64,000 nt of DNA from Vanessa cardui (taxonomy: Eukaryota > Arthropoda > Insecta > Lepidoptera > Nymphalidae): assembly GCF_905220365.1 (NCBI RefSeq), contig NC_061154.1, forward strand, positions 4,898,001 to 4,962,000, in the 5' to 3' direction. Positions 48,891-58,412 of the stretch are shown one piece after another. Position numbers and translations under genes: made by a program. Position 1 is the first letter of the stretch; every line of letters starts with the position of its first letter. The notes under the pieces are model-generated. The model made no database searches. It saw only the letters and a program-made list of their open reading frames with translations, and was not told the DNA's origin.

Positions 48891-49228
48891 TTATTTTTTT
48901 GTTCAACGCCGATCACGAGATGAATTGTAAACACAAATTATTAAGCATATATATATAGTAGCACTTGCCTGGGTTTGAACCCGAAATCATCGGTTAAGAT
49001 GCGCGTATTCTAACCACTGGGCCATTTTGGCGGTGAAGGAAAACATCGTGAGGAAACCTGCATGTGTCTTATTTCATTGAAATTCTGCCACACGTGCATA
49101 CCGCCAACCCGCATTGGAACAGCGTGGTGGAATATGTTCCAAGCCCTCTCCTTAATGGGAGAGGAGGCCCTCAGCCCAGCAGTGGGAAATTTACAGGCCG
49201 TTACTTTACTTTTTTTTATTTTTTTGTT
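48891..49228 (+). mobile_element. SINE-A copy with inverted 5' half and exact 13-bp target duplication
   Basis: TTATTTTTTTGTT lies at 48891-48903 and 49216-49228. From 48904 to 49030 the minus strand carries the head and first ~130 bp (seen as CACGAGATGAATTGTAAACA, CCTGGGTTTGAACCC, TCGGTTAAGATGC, ACCACTGGGCCA). From 49031 the + strand continues with the second half (CGGTGAAGGAAAACATCGTG through GCAGTGGGAAATTTACAGGC and a TTACTTTACT tail). Together they account for one SINE whose 5' part is flipped in place. Confidence 0.9.
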
Positions 49229-49543
49229 AACATGATAAAGCTACTAGTTCGATTGTCGCGGAGGTTTTTATTATACAAGGGTAGGTTACGTAACGGCGTG
49301 GAATAATAAAATGTAGGATGTTATATTTCCAAGACGTGATCCCCATAACGTAAATATAGACGAAGGAAAAACTTCTAAGGCGTACGCTTGCAAACATCTT
49401 AACAGCTTTATAACAGATTTTTCGTAAATACATATTACCGTACAAACAACATAGGACACCATTGACAATCAGCGTTGGGTTTTTGGAAGCCTACTTGAAT
49501 GGTGCATCTGTTTAGGAAACGATAACTATCATTATTTACTAAA

Positions 49544-49868
49544 TGTCTTTTTATCAACAACAGCCTTTAAATTCCCACTGCTGGGCCAAAGGCCTTCTCT
49601 CCCTTTGAGGAGAAAGTTTGGAACATATTCCACCAAGCTGTTCCAATGCGGGTTGGTTGAATACACATGTGGCACAATTTCTATGAAATTTGTCACATGC
49701 AGGTTTCCTCAGGATGTTTTCCTTCACCGCTGAGCACGAGATAAATTATAAAGAGAAATTAAGCACATGAATCAGCGGTGCTTGACTGGGTTTGAACTCG
49801 CAATCATCGGTTAAGATGCACGCGTTCTAACCACCGGGCCATCTCGGCTTTTATATGTGTCTTTTTAT
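49544..49868 (-). mobile_element. SINE-A copy in the intron before the SCYL2-like exon
   Basis: TGTCTTTTTAT occurs at 49544-49554 and 49858-49868 and is probably the target duplication, although about 10 extra bases follow the head. The copy is complete in reverse from CAACAACAGCC to the head ACCGGGCCATCTCGGC. It ends about 190 bp before the exon. Confidence 0.88.
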
Positions 49869-50044
49869 ATTTTTATTGTTTTTGAAGAATTAGTAACATG
49901 TTCCTTATTTTTGTTTGTTTATATAGTTTTTATAATTATGCCGTGTCCTAAATAAACATTTATTTCTTTCTTTACAGGGTCTTTTTATGTGTGGGTGCGT
50001 ATGTGTATGTGTATTATGCAATATTATCTCTTTACTTATTAACA

Positions 50045-50057
50045 TGTCTGTTTTTAG
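50045..50057 (+). promoter_or_regulatory. 3' splice acceptor of the SCYL2-like exon
   Basis: A T-rich tract followed by TTTTTAG ends at 50057. Coding-like, GC-richer sequence begins immediately after it. The exon then enters with two bases of a split codon if translation runs in from upstream. Confidence 0.65.
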
Positions 50058-50281
50058 ATAACCGCGACGAGGATTCGGCAGACTCCGTCTCGCTGGGTAG
50101 TCGCATACTCCCCGAGATGGCTGCCATCATATCCAAGCTCAAGAGCTCACCGAGCACCTTGCCGCTGCCGCTCGAAAATAATCCCATACTACAGTACTTC
50201 GAAATCGGCAGAGAAACAAGCTGCGCTGGACCCAGTCTTGTGTGGCGAGTTCATGATGCCATTCGAAAAAGCGATTTAAAG
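50058..50281 (+). CDS. SCYL2-like pseudokinase, first coding exon (partial gene)
   Basis: SCYL2 is a catalytically weak kinase-fold protein of clathrin-coated vesicles and endosomes; that role is family knowledge. The exon lies between an acceptor (pyrimidine-rich tract ending TTTTTAG at 50057) and a GTAAGT donor at 50282. It is more GC-rich than its surroundings. The likely start is ATG 50117, with G at -3 and G at +4, giving 55 codons that end exactly on a codon boundary. Bases 50058-50116 would then be 5' UTR, although that frame is also open. From the ATG the peptide shows M-x4-(S)KLKS, as at the SCYL2 amino terminus. Then come an NP-x4-FE block, a degenerate glycine-loop region (IGRE, then SCAGP) and LVWRV followed by RKSD, matching the SAGP-x-L-x-W-(K/R) and (R/K)KS landmarks at the start of the SCYL2 kinase-like domain. 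The rest of that domain and the HEAT-like region are absent from the window. The flanking introns are full of SINE and LINE insertions. Family assignment is fairly sure; orthology to SCYL2 rather than another SCY1 relative is less so. Confidence 0.68.
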
Positions 50282-50287
50282 GTAAGT
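50282..50287 (+). promoter_or_regulatory. 5' splice donor of the SCYL2-like exon
   Basis: The sequence reads AAG then GTAAGT, a consensus metazoan donor, and it leaves the reading frame on a codon boundary. The open frame carries on for only 18 codons beyond it before a stop. Confidence 0.75.
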
Positions 50288-50394
50288 TTTACCTGTGCTA
50301 GCGAAAGTTTCGTTTATTCAATGATATATACATAACGTACGCAAATGATTAATACAATAAAAAATTGAAAATAGCGCACTAATTTTAAAATAAC

Positions 50395-50462
50395 ATTATT
50401 AACATAAGAATTATTAACATTATATCCTTAAATATATACAAATATGAATAAATATAGTTATA
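50395..50462 (-). mobile_element. LINE-W 3' tip
   Basis: ATTAACATAAGAATTATTAA and CATTATATCCTTAAATATAT then ACAAATATGAAT match only the last part of the LINE-W 3' UTR. A severely truncated insertion in the intron just after the exon. Confidence 0.7.
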
Positions 50463-50723
50463 TATTAAATAATTAATTCTTTTCAATTTTTTGTCTTAAT
50501 AATAGTCTTTTAATTACGTCACAAAATTATTGAATATATGAATTTAATTCAGAGGAGTTTAAAAACAAAACCAATCGATATATATTTTTGTCACTTGGAA
50601 TGGCAATGTATCGTATACAAAAACTGCCAAAAAAGTTAAACTACTAGAGCATCTGCTGCTGCAAATATGCTCCTTAAAACCGTCTTCTATTTTTATTATC
50701 TCGTATTTTACTTGGATCGAAGT

Positions 50724-50900
50724 TCTTTTACGCGCCTTACAGTAGAGCTGAACTGGCAGAAATCTTCACATAAGGTAAACTTTTTATGTCCCCGATACAC
50801 GTAACCTTCCCCTTTATTTCTTTTTATATACGGCTTAATATATTTTTTTATAAATTTAATTTTTGTTATTCTTTCAATTCGCGCGGGGATTTTTCGTAAC
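50724..50900 (+). repeat. Rep-P copy
   Basis: TTTTACGCGCCTTACAGTAG and AGCTGAACTGGCAGAAATCT pair with 25404..25570. The minus-strand 64-codon frame over it is therefore repeat sequence. Confidence 0.5.
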
Positions 50901-50962
50901 ATTTTTTCATGTCATTAATTTAACGTCATACATTGTTGGTTTCTTCTATTCTGTTCTATCTG

Positions 50963-51000
50963 CTATTTAATACATAATGCGTATACTATGTATTAAATAG
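50963..51000. repeat. perfect 14-bp inverted repeat, 10-bp spacer
   Basis: CTATTTAATACATA (50963-50976) and TATGTATTAAATAG (50987-51000). Confidence 0.93.
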
Positions 51001-51705
51001 TAGTTTGAAAGCAACCTCATTTTAACTGGATGTCTAAAATCACAACTTTTTTTCTAAACTTAAAATACACCGACAAAGTTATTAAAATTCTATTTTAAAT
51101 ATAAAAAATCTATGTATGTTTTTTTAATCTACTATTTGTTTTTTAAATGGTGAAACATAAATTATTATTTATTAAAATCATTATTTTAAATAACCTCGCC
51201 GCTTGAAGTTGAATTAAAACTAACATTTCCATAAAAATGTATTCTCAGAATTTTAATTTAAATGCAACAAATTTCAAATTCAAATATGGTTTCACTTTTT
51301 CATTTCGTTAAGTTTGGACAAAATAGGATTTAATACTAACTGACACGACGACGACCCTATAATTTTATATTAAGCGCGTACTCTCGCCATTCGAAAATAA
51401 GCGATCTTCTTTTAATCTTAGAAATTACCATGAAATTACATTGTTTGCATAACTTTAAAAGTTACAATTCAAACATTTAGGAGGGCAACATTCCTTCATA
51501 TTGTAAACGTAACTGTTACAATTTTGATATAACCTTCTAATTGTCGATATATAAATTTGCTTAATTGGCAGAAATAAAGAAACTATTGACGGTTTTAAGA
51601 AAAAGTAATTTCAAATATTTATATTTTTTTAAACAGGAACATTGAATTAAAAAAGTTACTTCTATTCTTTTAGACGTCTCGAGGTTACAGATATTGTAGC
51701 GATAT
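51001..51705. other. no gene seen
   Basis: AT-rich intronic sequence if the SCYL2-like gene continues downstream. No exon was found. Confidence 0.45.
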
Positions 51706-52006
51706 ACAACAACAACAACAGCCTGTAAATTCCCACTGCTGGGCTAAAGGCCTCCTCTCCCTTTGAGGAGAAGGTTTGGAATATTTTCCACCACGCTGTT
51801 CCAATGCGGGTTGGTGGAATACACATGTGGCAGAATTTCTATGAAATTTGTCACATGCAGGTTTCCTCACAATGTTTTCCTTCACCGCTGAGCACGAGAT
51901 GAATTATAAAGACAAATTAAGCACATGAATCAGCGGTGCTTGCCTGGGTTTGAACCCGCAATCATCGGTTAAGATGCACGTGTTCTAACCACTGGGCCAT
52001 CTCGAC
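51706..52006 (-). mobile_element. SINE-A full copy
   Basis: Well preserved in reverse: (CAA)n tail, CAGCCTGTAAATTCCCACTG, CCTCCTCTCCCTTTGAGGAG, CATGCAGGTTTCCTCACAAT, GGGTTTGAACCCGCAATC and ACCACTGGGCCATCTCGAC. It is close to what I take as the family consensus, so probably young. Confidence 0.93.
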
Positions 52007-53131
52007 TCTTGTATGGGTATACAATAGACCAAATTTAATAGTTTAATTTATTTTCACAGCGACCAAAGGTCCGATATTTTGATTATTTGACAAAAATAGA
52101 AGTGTTGATTATTTGATAATTATTACTCAATCGAGGCCAAACAATGACAACTAAAGAGTATATGTTTATACATATAATGTACTGTTTTGGTGAATAAACT
52201 CAAATATATTATACCTTAGTTTAAACATCTGATTATCGTCGATTTAGCAAGCGTATAAAATAATATATAAATAATTTCCATATTGTAATAAGCAATATTT
52301 TTAACCATAATTATAGTGTTATTCTTAATATCTTGTACGAGTCTTTCCAAAAGAGATACTATTTATAAATACATAGTTCATTGCATTTTCAGAAACGCTG
52401 ATCAAAGTATATTTGATTAAGTTTAATCCTAAAGTTTAAATTGTTATTAGTCGATGTTTTACTTTGATCAAATAATTTATATAACAAAATTTTTAGTCGT
52501 ATGTCTCTCTTTGAAGCGCGAGAGAGACAGAGACAGATAGAGCTAGTTATCTCAGGTACGTGAGGTATATCATCTTTAAGGTGATAGTGGGTACCGCATT
52601 GAGATTGTTAGAAATGGTTATAATATTTCTTGCAGTGCCATATCTACTTGCAGTGAGCAATTTACAATCTTTCCAACTTGCCCATCTGCTAAACTGTTCT
52701 AATATATAATATGATCACAAATTTCATATATCTATGAAAATATACTTAAGATTATAAAGCTGGTGAATTTGTTTATTTATTCATATTTCAGAATATAAAA
52801 CTTACTTGAAGTAAGATATTTGACATTAATTTGAGAATATTATATTAAACGATTATCATTGAAAGCGGTTTAGTGATATATAAATTCATAGAAAGCCAAG
52901 CCATCTAGCGGCGAGTAACAACAATACGAATAGTATAAAACCGTCTTCGTTAAATAAACACACATATATACGAACTATCATGGCGATCCGTCAAACGACG
53001 TCAAAGTTTATTAATCACAAATATATATACCCATATGTATTAGATAATATCCTTCGCACATAACTGAGGTCAGGTACTAAGGTAGCATAAATAATCAGAA
53101 CACATGAACGCTTATATAATAAATATTATTA
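52007..53131. other. no gene seen
   Basis: AT-rich. Contains the second CCATCTAGCGGCG motif (52901-52913) and a GA-rich patch at 52515-52545. Confidence 0.45.
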
Positions 53132-53450
53132 AATCAAATCAAAATAAACTTTATTCTAGTAGGCTTTTACAAGCACTTTTGAATCGTCATTTTACAATTA
53201 AGTGAAGCTACCACCGGTTCGGAAAGTAGATTCTACTGAGAAGAACCGTCAAGAAAGTCAGTAGTTACTCTTTTTAACATTTAAAAAATACATGTTAGTT
53301 TAGCAATTAAGTAGCAATTATTTAAATTAATATATCCTGCTTGGAAGTCAGCAGGTATTAACTCCACGCTTTTTTATCATCTATAAAATCTTGTACCGAA
53401 TAATATGCTTGATACTATAAAATTTTAATAAACATTCTATTTGTTAACAA
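53132..53450 (-). repeat. Rep-C copy, longest form
   Basis: AATCAAATCAAAATAAACTT (tail in reverse), AGTAGGCTTTTACAAGCAC, GAAGCTACCACCGGTTCGGA, TTCTACTGAGAAGAACCGTC and AGTAGTTACTCTTTTTAACA, followed by the extra body CTTGGAAGTCAGCAGGTATT and AACTCCACGC also seen at 21612. Confidence 0.8.
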
Positions 53451-56247
53451 AAGCAAATCCAGTCGAGAGACAATTGCAGTTTAAATGCTGAATCTATCGT
53501 GTCAATAGCTTTTATTTTTAATCCTGACCGGAGTATAAATAAACAAAGAACGTCATGTTGGTATCAAAATTGATGGCCGTTACGATTGTAAAATAATATA
53601 AATAAATATTTATTTTATTTATAAAATAATTGTATCCTTACTGTCATAATAATGTATAAAAATGAACAGGTGAGAAGGGTAATGACGATAATCACGAGAT
53701 ATTCTACAAATCGATGTTTCAAATCGATTATTTGTATTATGCAACGTTCAATATTTTAATGTGTGCACCACATGTTAAAATTCAATTTTTGAAATGCACG
53801 TTGTGCTATTTTTTTATGATCGTGACGGTTTGAAATGATTTCAAATTATAGATATAAAATATTTTAATTACAGATGTGAACATTTTTAACGACAATCGGA
53901 AATGTTGCACCCAAACCTTCATGACAAAATTTAAACCATATAGAGAAATTACAACTTAATTATTTTAAGATTTAGCCGTAAAAATATAAACATCAAACAG
54001 TTATTATTTCAGACGATACTTACTAAACAAAACTTAAATCACTGTGATATATTTTACTAAAGAATAGCTCAAAGTTTTTTCATTATTAATCCCACTGTTT
54101 GCCTCCATTGATTATTTTGATAATTAGCCCAATTTCTTGCGAAATAAAAAAAAATCTATTCTTACTTTGTTTTTCCTCCCTTGACTTTATATAGAATTAT
54201 TAAAGACATTACTGTCACCACTCTAAATTCAGTAATAGACCTCAAATGAACGTGGCGTATCATGGGCACTGTACTTTGGCTATATTATTTTTTCCATAAT
54301 CATTCATCAAAGATATCGAACAATTAAAACAACCAACTGCACTGTTTTCAAATGTAGGTATATTATTAAACAAAAAGGTGTTAAGTTCAAAAACGATCTC
54401 ATATCATTAAAATATCGATTCTATCTATTCTAAACAAACCTTAATCTGCATATTCACCCTAAATACAATGTTCCACGGCTATTGTTTCAGACAGCATGTT
54501 TACCACAGGGTTCGCCTCCAGCCAATCGTTGCTCCCGTCCATCATTACAATGCAACGATTTCCAACACTGAATTTCAAGGGCGTGTTTCACTAACAAGCT
54601 ATCTACCAATACATTTTCAAATACTGTATTTCATATTCATTTTCTAATGACTTTATGTATTACACACGGTACCATCTCGTTGTAAGTGGTCACTACCACC
54701 TTGTGCATTGAATTTGGAATAACTATTACCTAAAATAGTTAATGACTGTCCGTCGATTATTATTATAATTGTTTTAGCTAATGTCCGATTATAATATATT
54801 AATTAAAACCTTTTTTGTGATTATCTTTTCGTACACTTGAATTGTTAATGTAATCAAAGTATCTGGTAATACTATTTGCCCCACTTTATATGCCGGATTG
54901 ACGAACAAAATTGCATAATAAAGTTTAGATGCGTCATGCCACATATGCACCTACGTCATCCACATCGTATCGTTTTTTCATCAGTGCAGAATAAATGGTA
55001 AATACTTCGTTGAACCTAAGTGAAATGGAAGAATATGAGTTAGAGGTTACACTCAGAAAGTTTCTTTAACGCGACGTGTTAGAACATTGTCTTTAGGCTT
55101 GACAATAAAGCATAAGTATTAATTACTTGAAAGACTTCAAATTTCCTATATGTCATCCGTCCAATATACATTATCTCAGTAAAGTTATTCGTAACAAGAA
55201 ATAGGATCATTAAAAGAAAATTACATATTCATTATTATACGAACGCACACACATATATATTATTTAAATCTACGGTATAAATATTTCAAATATAAGTCGC
55301 GTTCAATACATAAAATTGGATCTGATAGATAAATATATCAAATTAAATAAATCATCCAGCTTTTGCCTACGTAACTTAAAAGCAAAAAAAAAGGTTATAT
55401 TGCATATGCACGTATCGACATATTTCAAATGAAAAATAGCATTTTTTTTTTGTCTTACACGATTCTACCCTTCGCAGTATAATGCCTCGGAAATAGTTTA
55501 AAATGCATTTACAAATTCGGATCTTATTTTTTATCAGGTAGGTATTTCATGAAATTGAAATGAATACAGTCGACTGATCATGATCGAAAAATTCACCGAA
55601 TGGAAAGATGATCGACGTAGTTTTTTTTATGTTTGAGCTGACGATATTTATGAATAAAAAATATACATTTAAAACATATGATTTCACAATCAGACAGAGA
55701 CACGACTCCTTCAAGAGCTGGTTAACAAAATGTAGAGAACTAACTATTCTCTGACAAGTCATGTGATGTGATCACATTCGAGGAGTTTTGAAAAACACCT
55801 TAAAGTTATACACTATATTAACGCTTGTGTTACTAAAAAGTTGATCTAATAATATTCATTATAAATAGCTCAATCTATCTGTATGTGTTTAATAGATAAT
55901 TTACTGAACCGAATTTGGTGAAATTTTATATAAACCGAGCTTGAACCTCCAAATACATAGACAACCATTTTTTTACCGAACCCATAATATTAATTACGAC
56001 CTAAATATGAATAGTTTCTATATAAATACTCTATAATCTGTTTATAATCTGGCTCTAATCTCTGGGCTATATTCGCTGATGTCACGAATTCTATATTAAG
56101 CTAAATTCTTCCGACTCAGACGTCGACGGAATTAAAGATGAACAGCAAATGAAAATTTCAGTTCGTATTGAGACGCGTTCTGAGAATCGTAATGCTTTTA
56201 TATCCACAATTTCTATTATAGTTTATCCAATTATTTAATATATTTTT
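53451..56247. other. no gene seen
   Basis: AT-rich. A weak Rep-G-like scrap at 54668-54705 (GTTGTAAGTGGTCACTACC) and a LINE-3'-end-like remnant at 55845-55960 (TACTGAACCGAATTTGGTGA) are the only structures noted. No kinase-domain exon was recognised. Confidence 0.45.
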
Positions 56248-56775
56248 TTTTATTAACATAAGAATTAACAACATTAAATGCTTAAATATATACAAATATG
56301 AACTAAAACTAGTTACTGTATAAATCTTGACCGCTTGGAATGGTGGCAAGAATGCTAGCAGCATTTCCCCATTGAATCACAATTCCGATCCTTTGGGCAA
56401 AAAACGAACCAGCCCTCCTGTCACCAGTGAAGGCAATGAAGCGAGGTGTTATACTTTTGATGAAGCTTTTTGTACCACTACTCCAAGGGCCAAGCGTTTC
56501 GACAGCAAATGAAACAAAAAAAGTAATTAGATATAATACACGAATATTTAGTTATTTTTTTGGCTTCAGCTTTTTCCGAAGCGGCACCGGCTCTTAACAT
56601 TGTTTCTCGCATATGAGATAGGGCCAAGGTGTCAACACATGTAGCGTCCCACACAAGGGCCCGACCTTGTTCCCAGGGAACCAATGTTAATCCATCAGGT
56701 CTCTTACCATCATCACGACTAATTCTAAGAGGCTCAGTAAGAGCAGGAACATCGATGGTGGCAAGAGCCCTTTAA
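56248..56775 (-). pseudogene. LINE-W 3' region, the longest copy
   Basis: On the minus strand: ALATIDVPALTEPLRI, GKRPDGLTLVPWEQGRALVW, DATCVDTLA, RAGAASEKAEAKKI, a region of loss and frameshift, then in another frame GPW, GDRRAGSFFAQRIGI and ASILATIPSGQD. The 3' UTR ends near TTAATTCTTATGTTAATAAA. The block RPDG-x5-W-x2-GR-x-LVWD-x-TCVDTLA followed by GSF-x-AQ(R)I-x-IAIQRGN-type sequence is familiar from LINE-encoded ORF ends in many animals. 5'-truncated and non-functional. Confidence 0.78.
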
Positions 56776-57048
56776 TAATTAATAATCTATGAAATATATT
56801 TTATCTGTACAAAAATTATGTAACTGGCAGTTCATTATATATTTTTTTAATAATATCTTATTAAACATTATAGAATTATGTTACTAAGCCACTGAACCGA
56901 CCGTAATCAAATTTGACATTCAGGTAGCCTGGGAACCGGATAATAATATTATAATACGTAATTTATATGCATATTATGTCCTTAGGCATATAAATAACGG
57001 GATTTACAAGAAAAAATAACACTAACGGTGTCACTTGCAGCGGCTTCA

Positions 57049-57541
57049 TTACATAGTATAAAACAAAGTTGCTTACCGCTGTCTGTCCCTATGTATGCTT
57101 AGATTATTAAAATTTCGCAACGGCTTTTGAAGTGTTTTTTTTTTTTTTTTTTGTAATAGAAGGAAGGATTTCGGACATAATACATTGACAATATAGTATA
57201 AAGAAACACTGATAATTTTAGAAGTTGCTAATGTGGTGTCGCAATAAAACAAGTTCTGTAGTATATTTAGTATCAGTGATTCGAGAGGAAGATTTTTGTA
57301 TATAATACACGAACAATATAGTAAAGAAACATTGATAATCTTAAAAGATTCTGATGTGGTGTCCCGTATAAAAAAATTGTATAGTATGTACATTTAGTAT
57401 CAGCATTGCACCCGTGCGAGGCAGAGTCGGGTCGCTAGTTGTTTTATTAAAACATTTTCTCTCATACTTAGATATTACTTTAGACAATATGTTCACGTTA
57501 AAACTTACTAAGATCAAGATACCGACTCCAATTACGCTGCA
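57049..57541 (-). repeat. Rep-K copy with two internal tandem units
   Basis: On the + strand CATTACATAGTATAAAACAA, a poly-T run (57138-57155), two units (from about 57160 and 57290), then GCACCCGTGCGAGGCAGAGT and GTCGCTAG (57438). Similarity to the 36540 copy continues to about 57541 (GTTCACGTTAAA, ACTAAGATCAAGATACCGAC). The 106-codon minus frame crossing it is not a gene. Confidence 0.75.
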
Positions 57542-57615
57542 AATGTAAAATTTTCACTAAAGAGCCTAAAACCGTTAAATTAATGAGTGTGGCAAAGACT
57601 TAAAAATCTTGGTGA

Positions 57616-57889
57616 AAGCACTGCTGGGCTAATGGCCTCCTCTCCCATTAAGGAGAGGGCTTGGAACATATTCCACCACGCTGTTCCAATGCGGGTTGGT
57701 GGAATGCACATGTTGCAGAATTTCAATGAAATTAGACACATGCAGGTTTCCTCAAGATGTTTCACCGCCAAGCACCAGATGAATTATAAACACAAATTAA
57801 GCACATATATATAGTGGTGCTTGCCTGGGTTCAAACCCGAAATCATCGGTTAAGATGCACGTGTTCTAACCACTGGGCCATCTCGGCTC
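57616..57889 (-). mobile_element. SINE-A copy, 3' end truncated
   Basis: Starts abruptly at CACTGCTGGGCTAATGGCC (the TGTAAATTCC end is missing), then runs through CTCAAGATGTTTCACCGCC to CACTGGGCCATCTCGGC. The body is well preserved. Confidence 0.9.
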
Positions 57890-58115
57890 CAATTATTGTA
57901 GAATGGTAATAAATTTATTAATCAGAGTTAAACTTACACATTTCCTATAGACAGGCTCCGTTACCGGTCGACCCACTTAACAGTATACTTTATAACTCCT
58001 TATTTCCGTACGTGCGTATTGTATACCCTTTTATTAACCTTATATTATATCTTATTTTCATATATATGTATATCTAATCATCGTGGGACCTCGAGTTAAT
58101 TTAATTATTTAAATA

Positions 58116-58412
58116 TAATAAAATTGGAGTGTCTATTTGCAATATTAAAATAGCCCTTCTTTACTCAATGCATATATGTATTTATACACGGTACATATAC
58201 CAAATTAACATTTTTTTAATTTTTGTTGGTTTGTCTGTCTGTCTATCTGTTTGTTGCTGCTAATCTCTTGAACGACTGGATCGATTTTGACGGGACTTTT
58301 ACTGGCAGATAACTGATATAATAGGGAGTACCTAAAGCTACTATGATATTTCTATTTTGGATTTTTTTTTAATTTCAAACGCGTACAAGGTCGCGGGCAC
58401 AGCTAGTATATC
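58116..58412 (+). repeat. Rep-S copy, longer form
   Basis: TAATAAAATTGGAGTGTCTA, TTATACACGGTACATATACC, GGTTTGTCTGTCTGTCTATC, GAACGACTGGATCGATTTTG, ACGGGACTTTTACTGGCAG and GCGGGCACAGCTAGTATAT. The layout resembles a LINE 3' end; non-coding. Confidence 0.65.

Noticed and set aside
56327..56684. Two open frames on opposite strands (61 and 68 codons)
   Set aside because: Both lie in the LINE-W fragment; the minus-strand one is a piece of the retrotransposon ORF and the other is its antisense.
57073..57393. 106-codon minus frame
   Set aside because: Runs through Rep-K tandem units and a poly-T run; repeat-derived.
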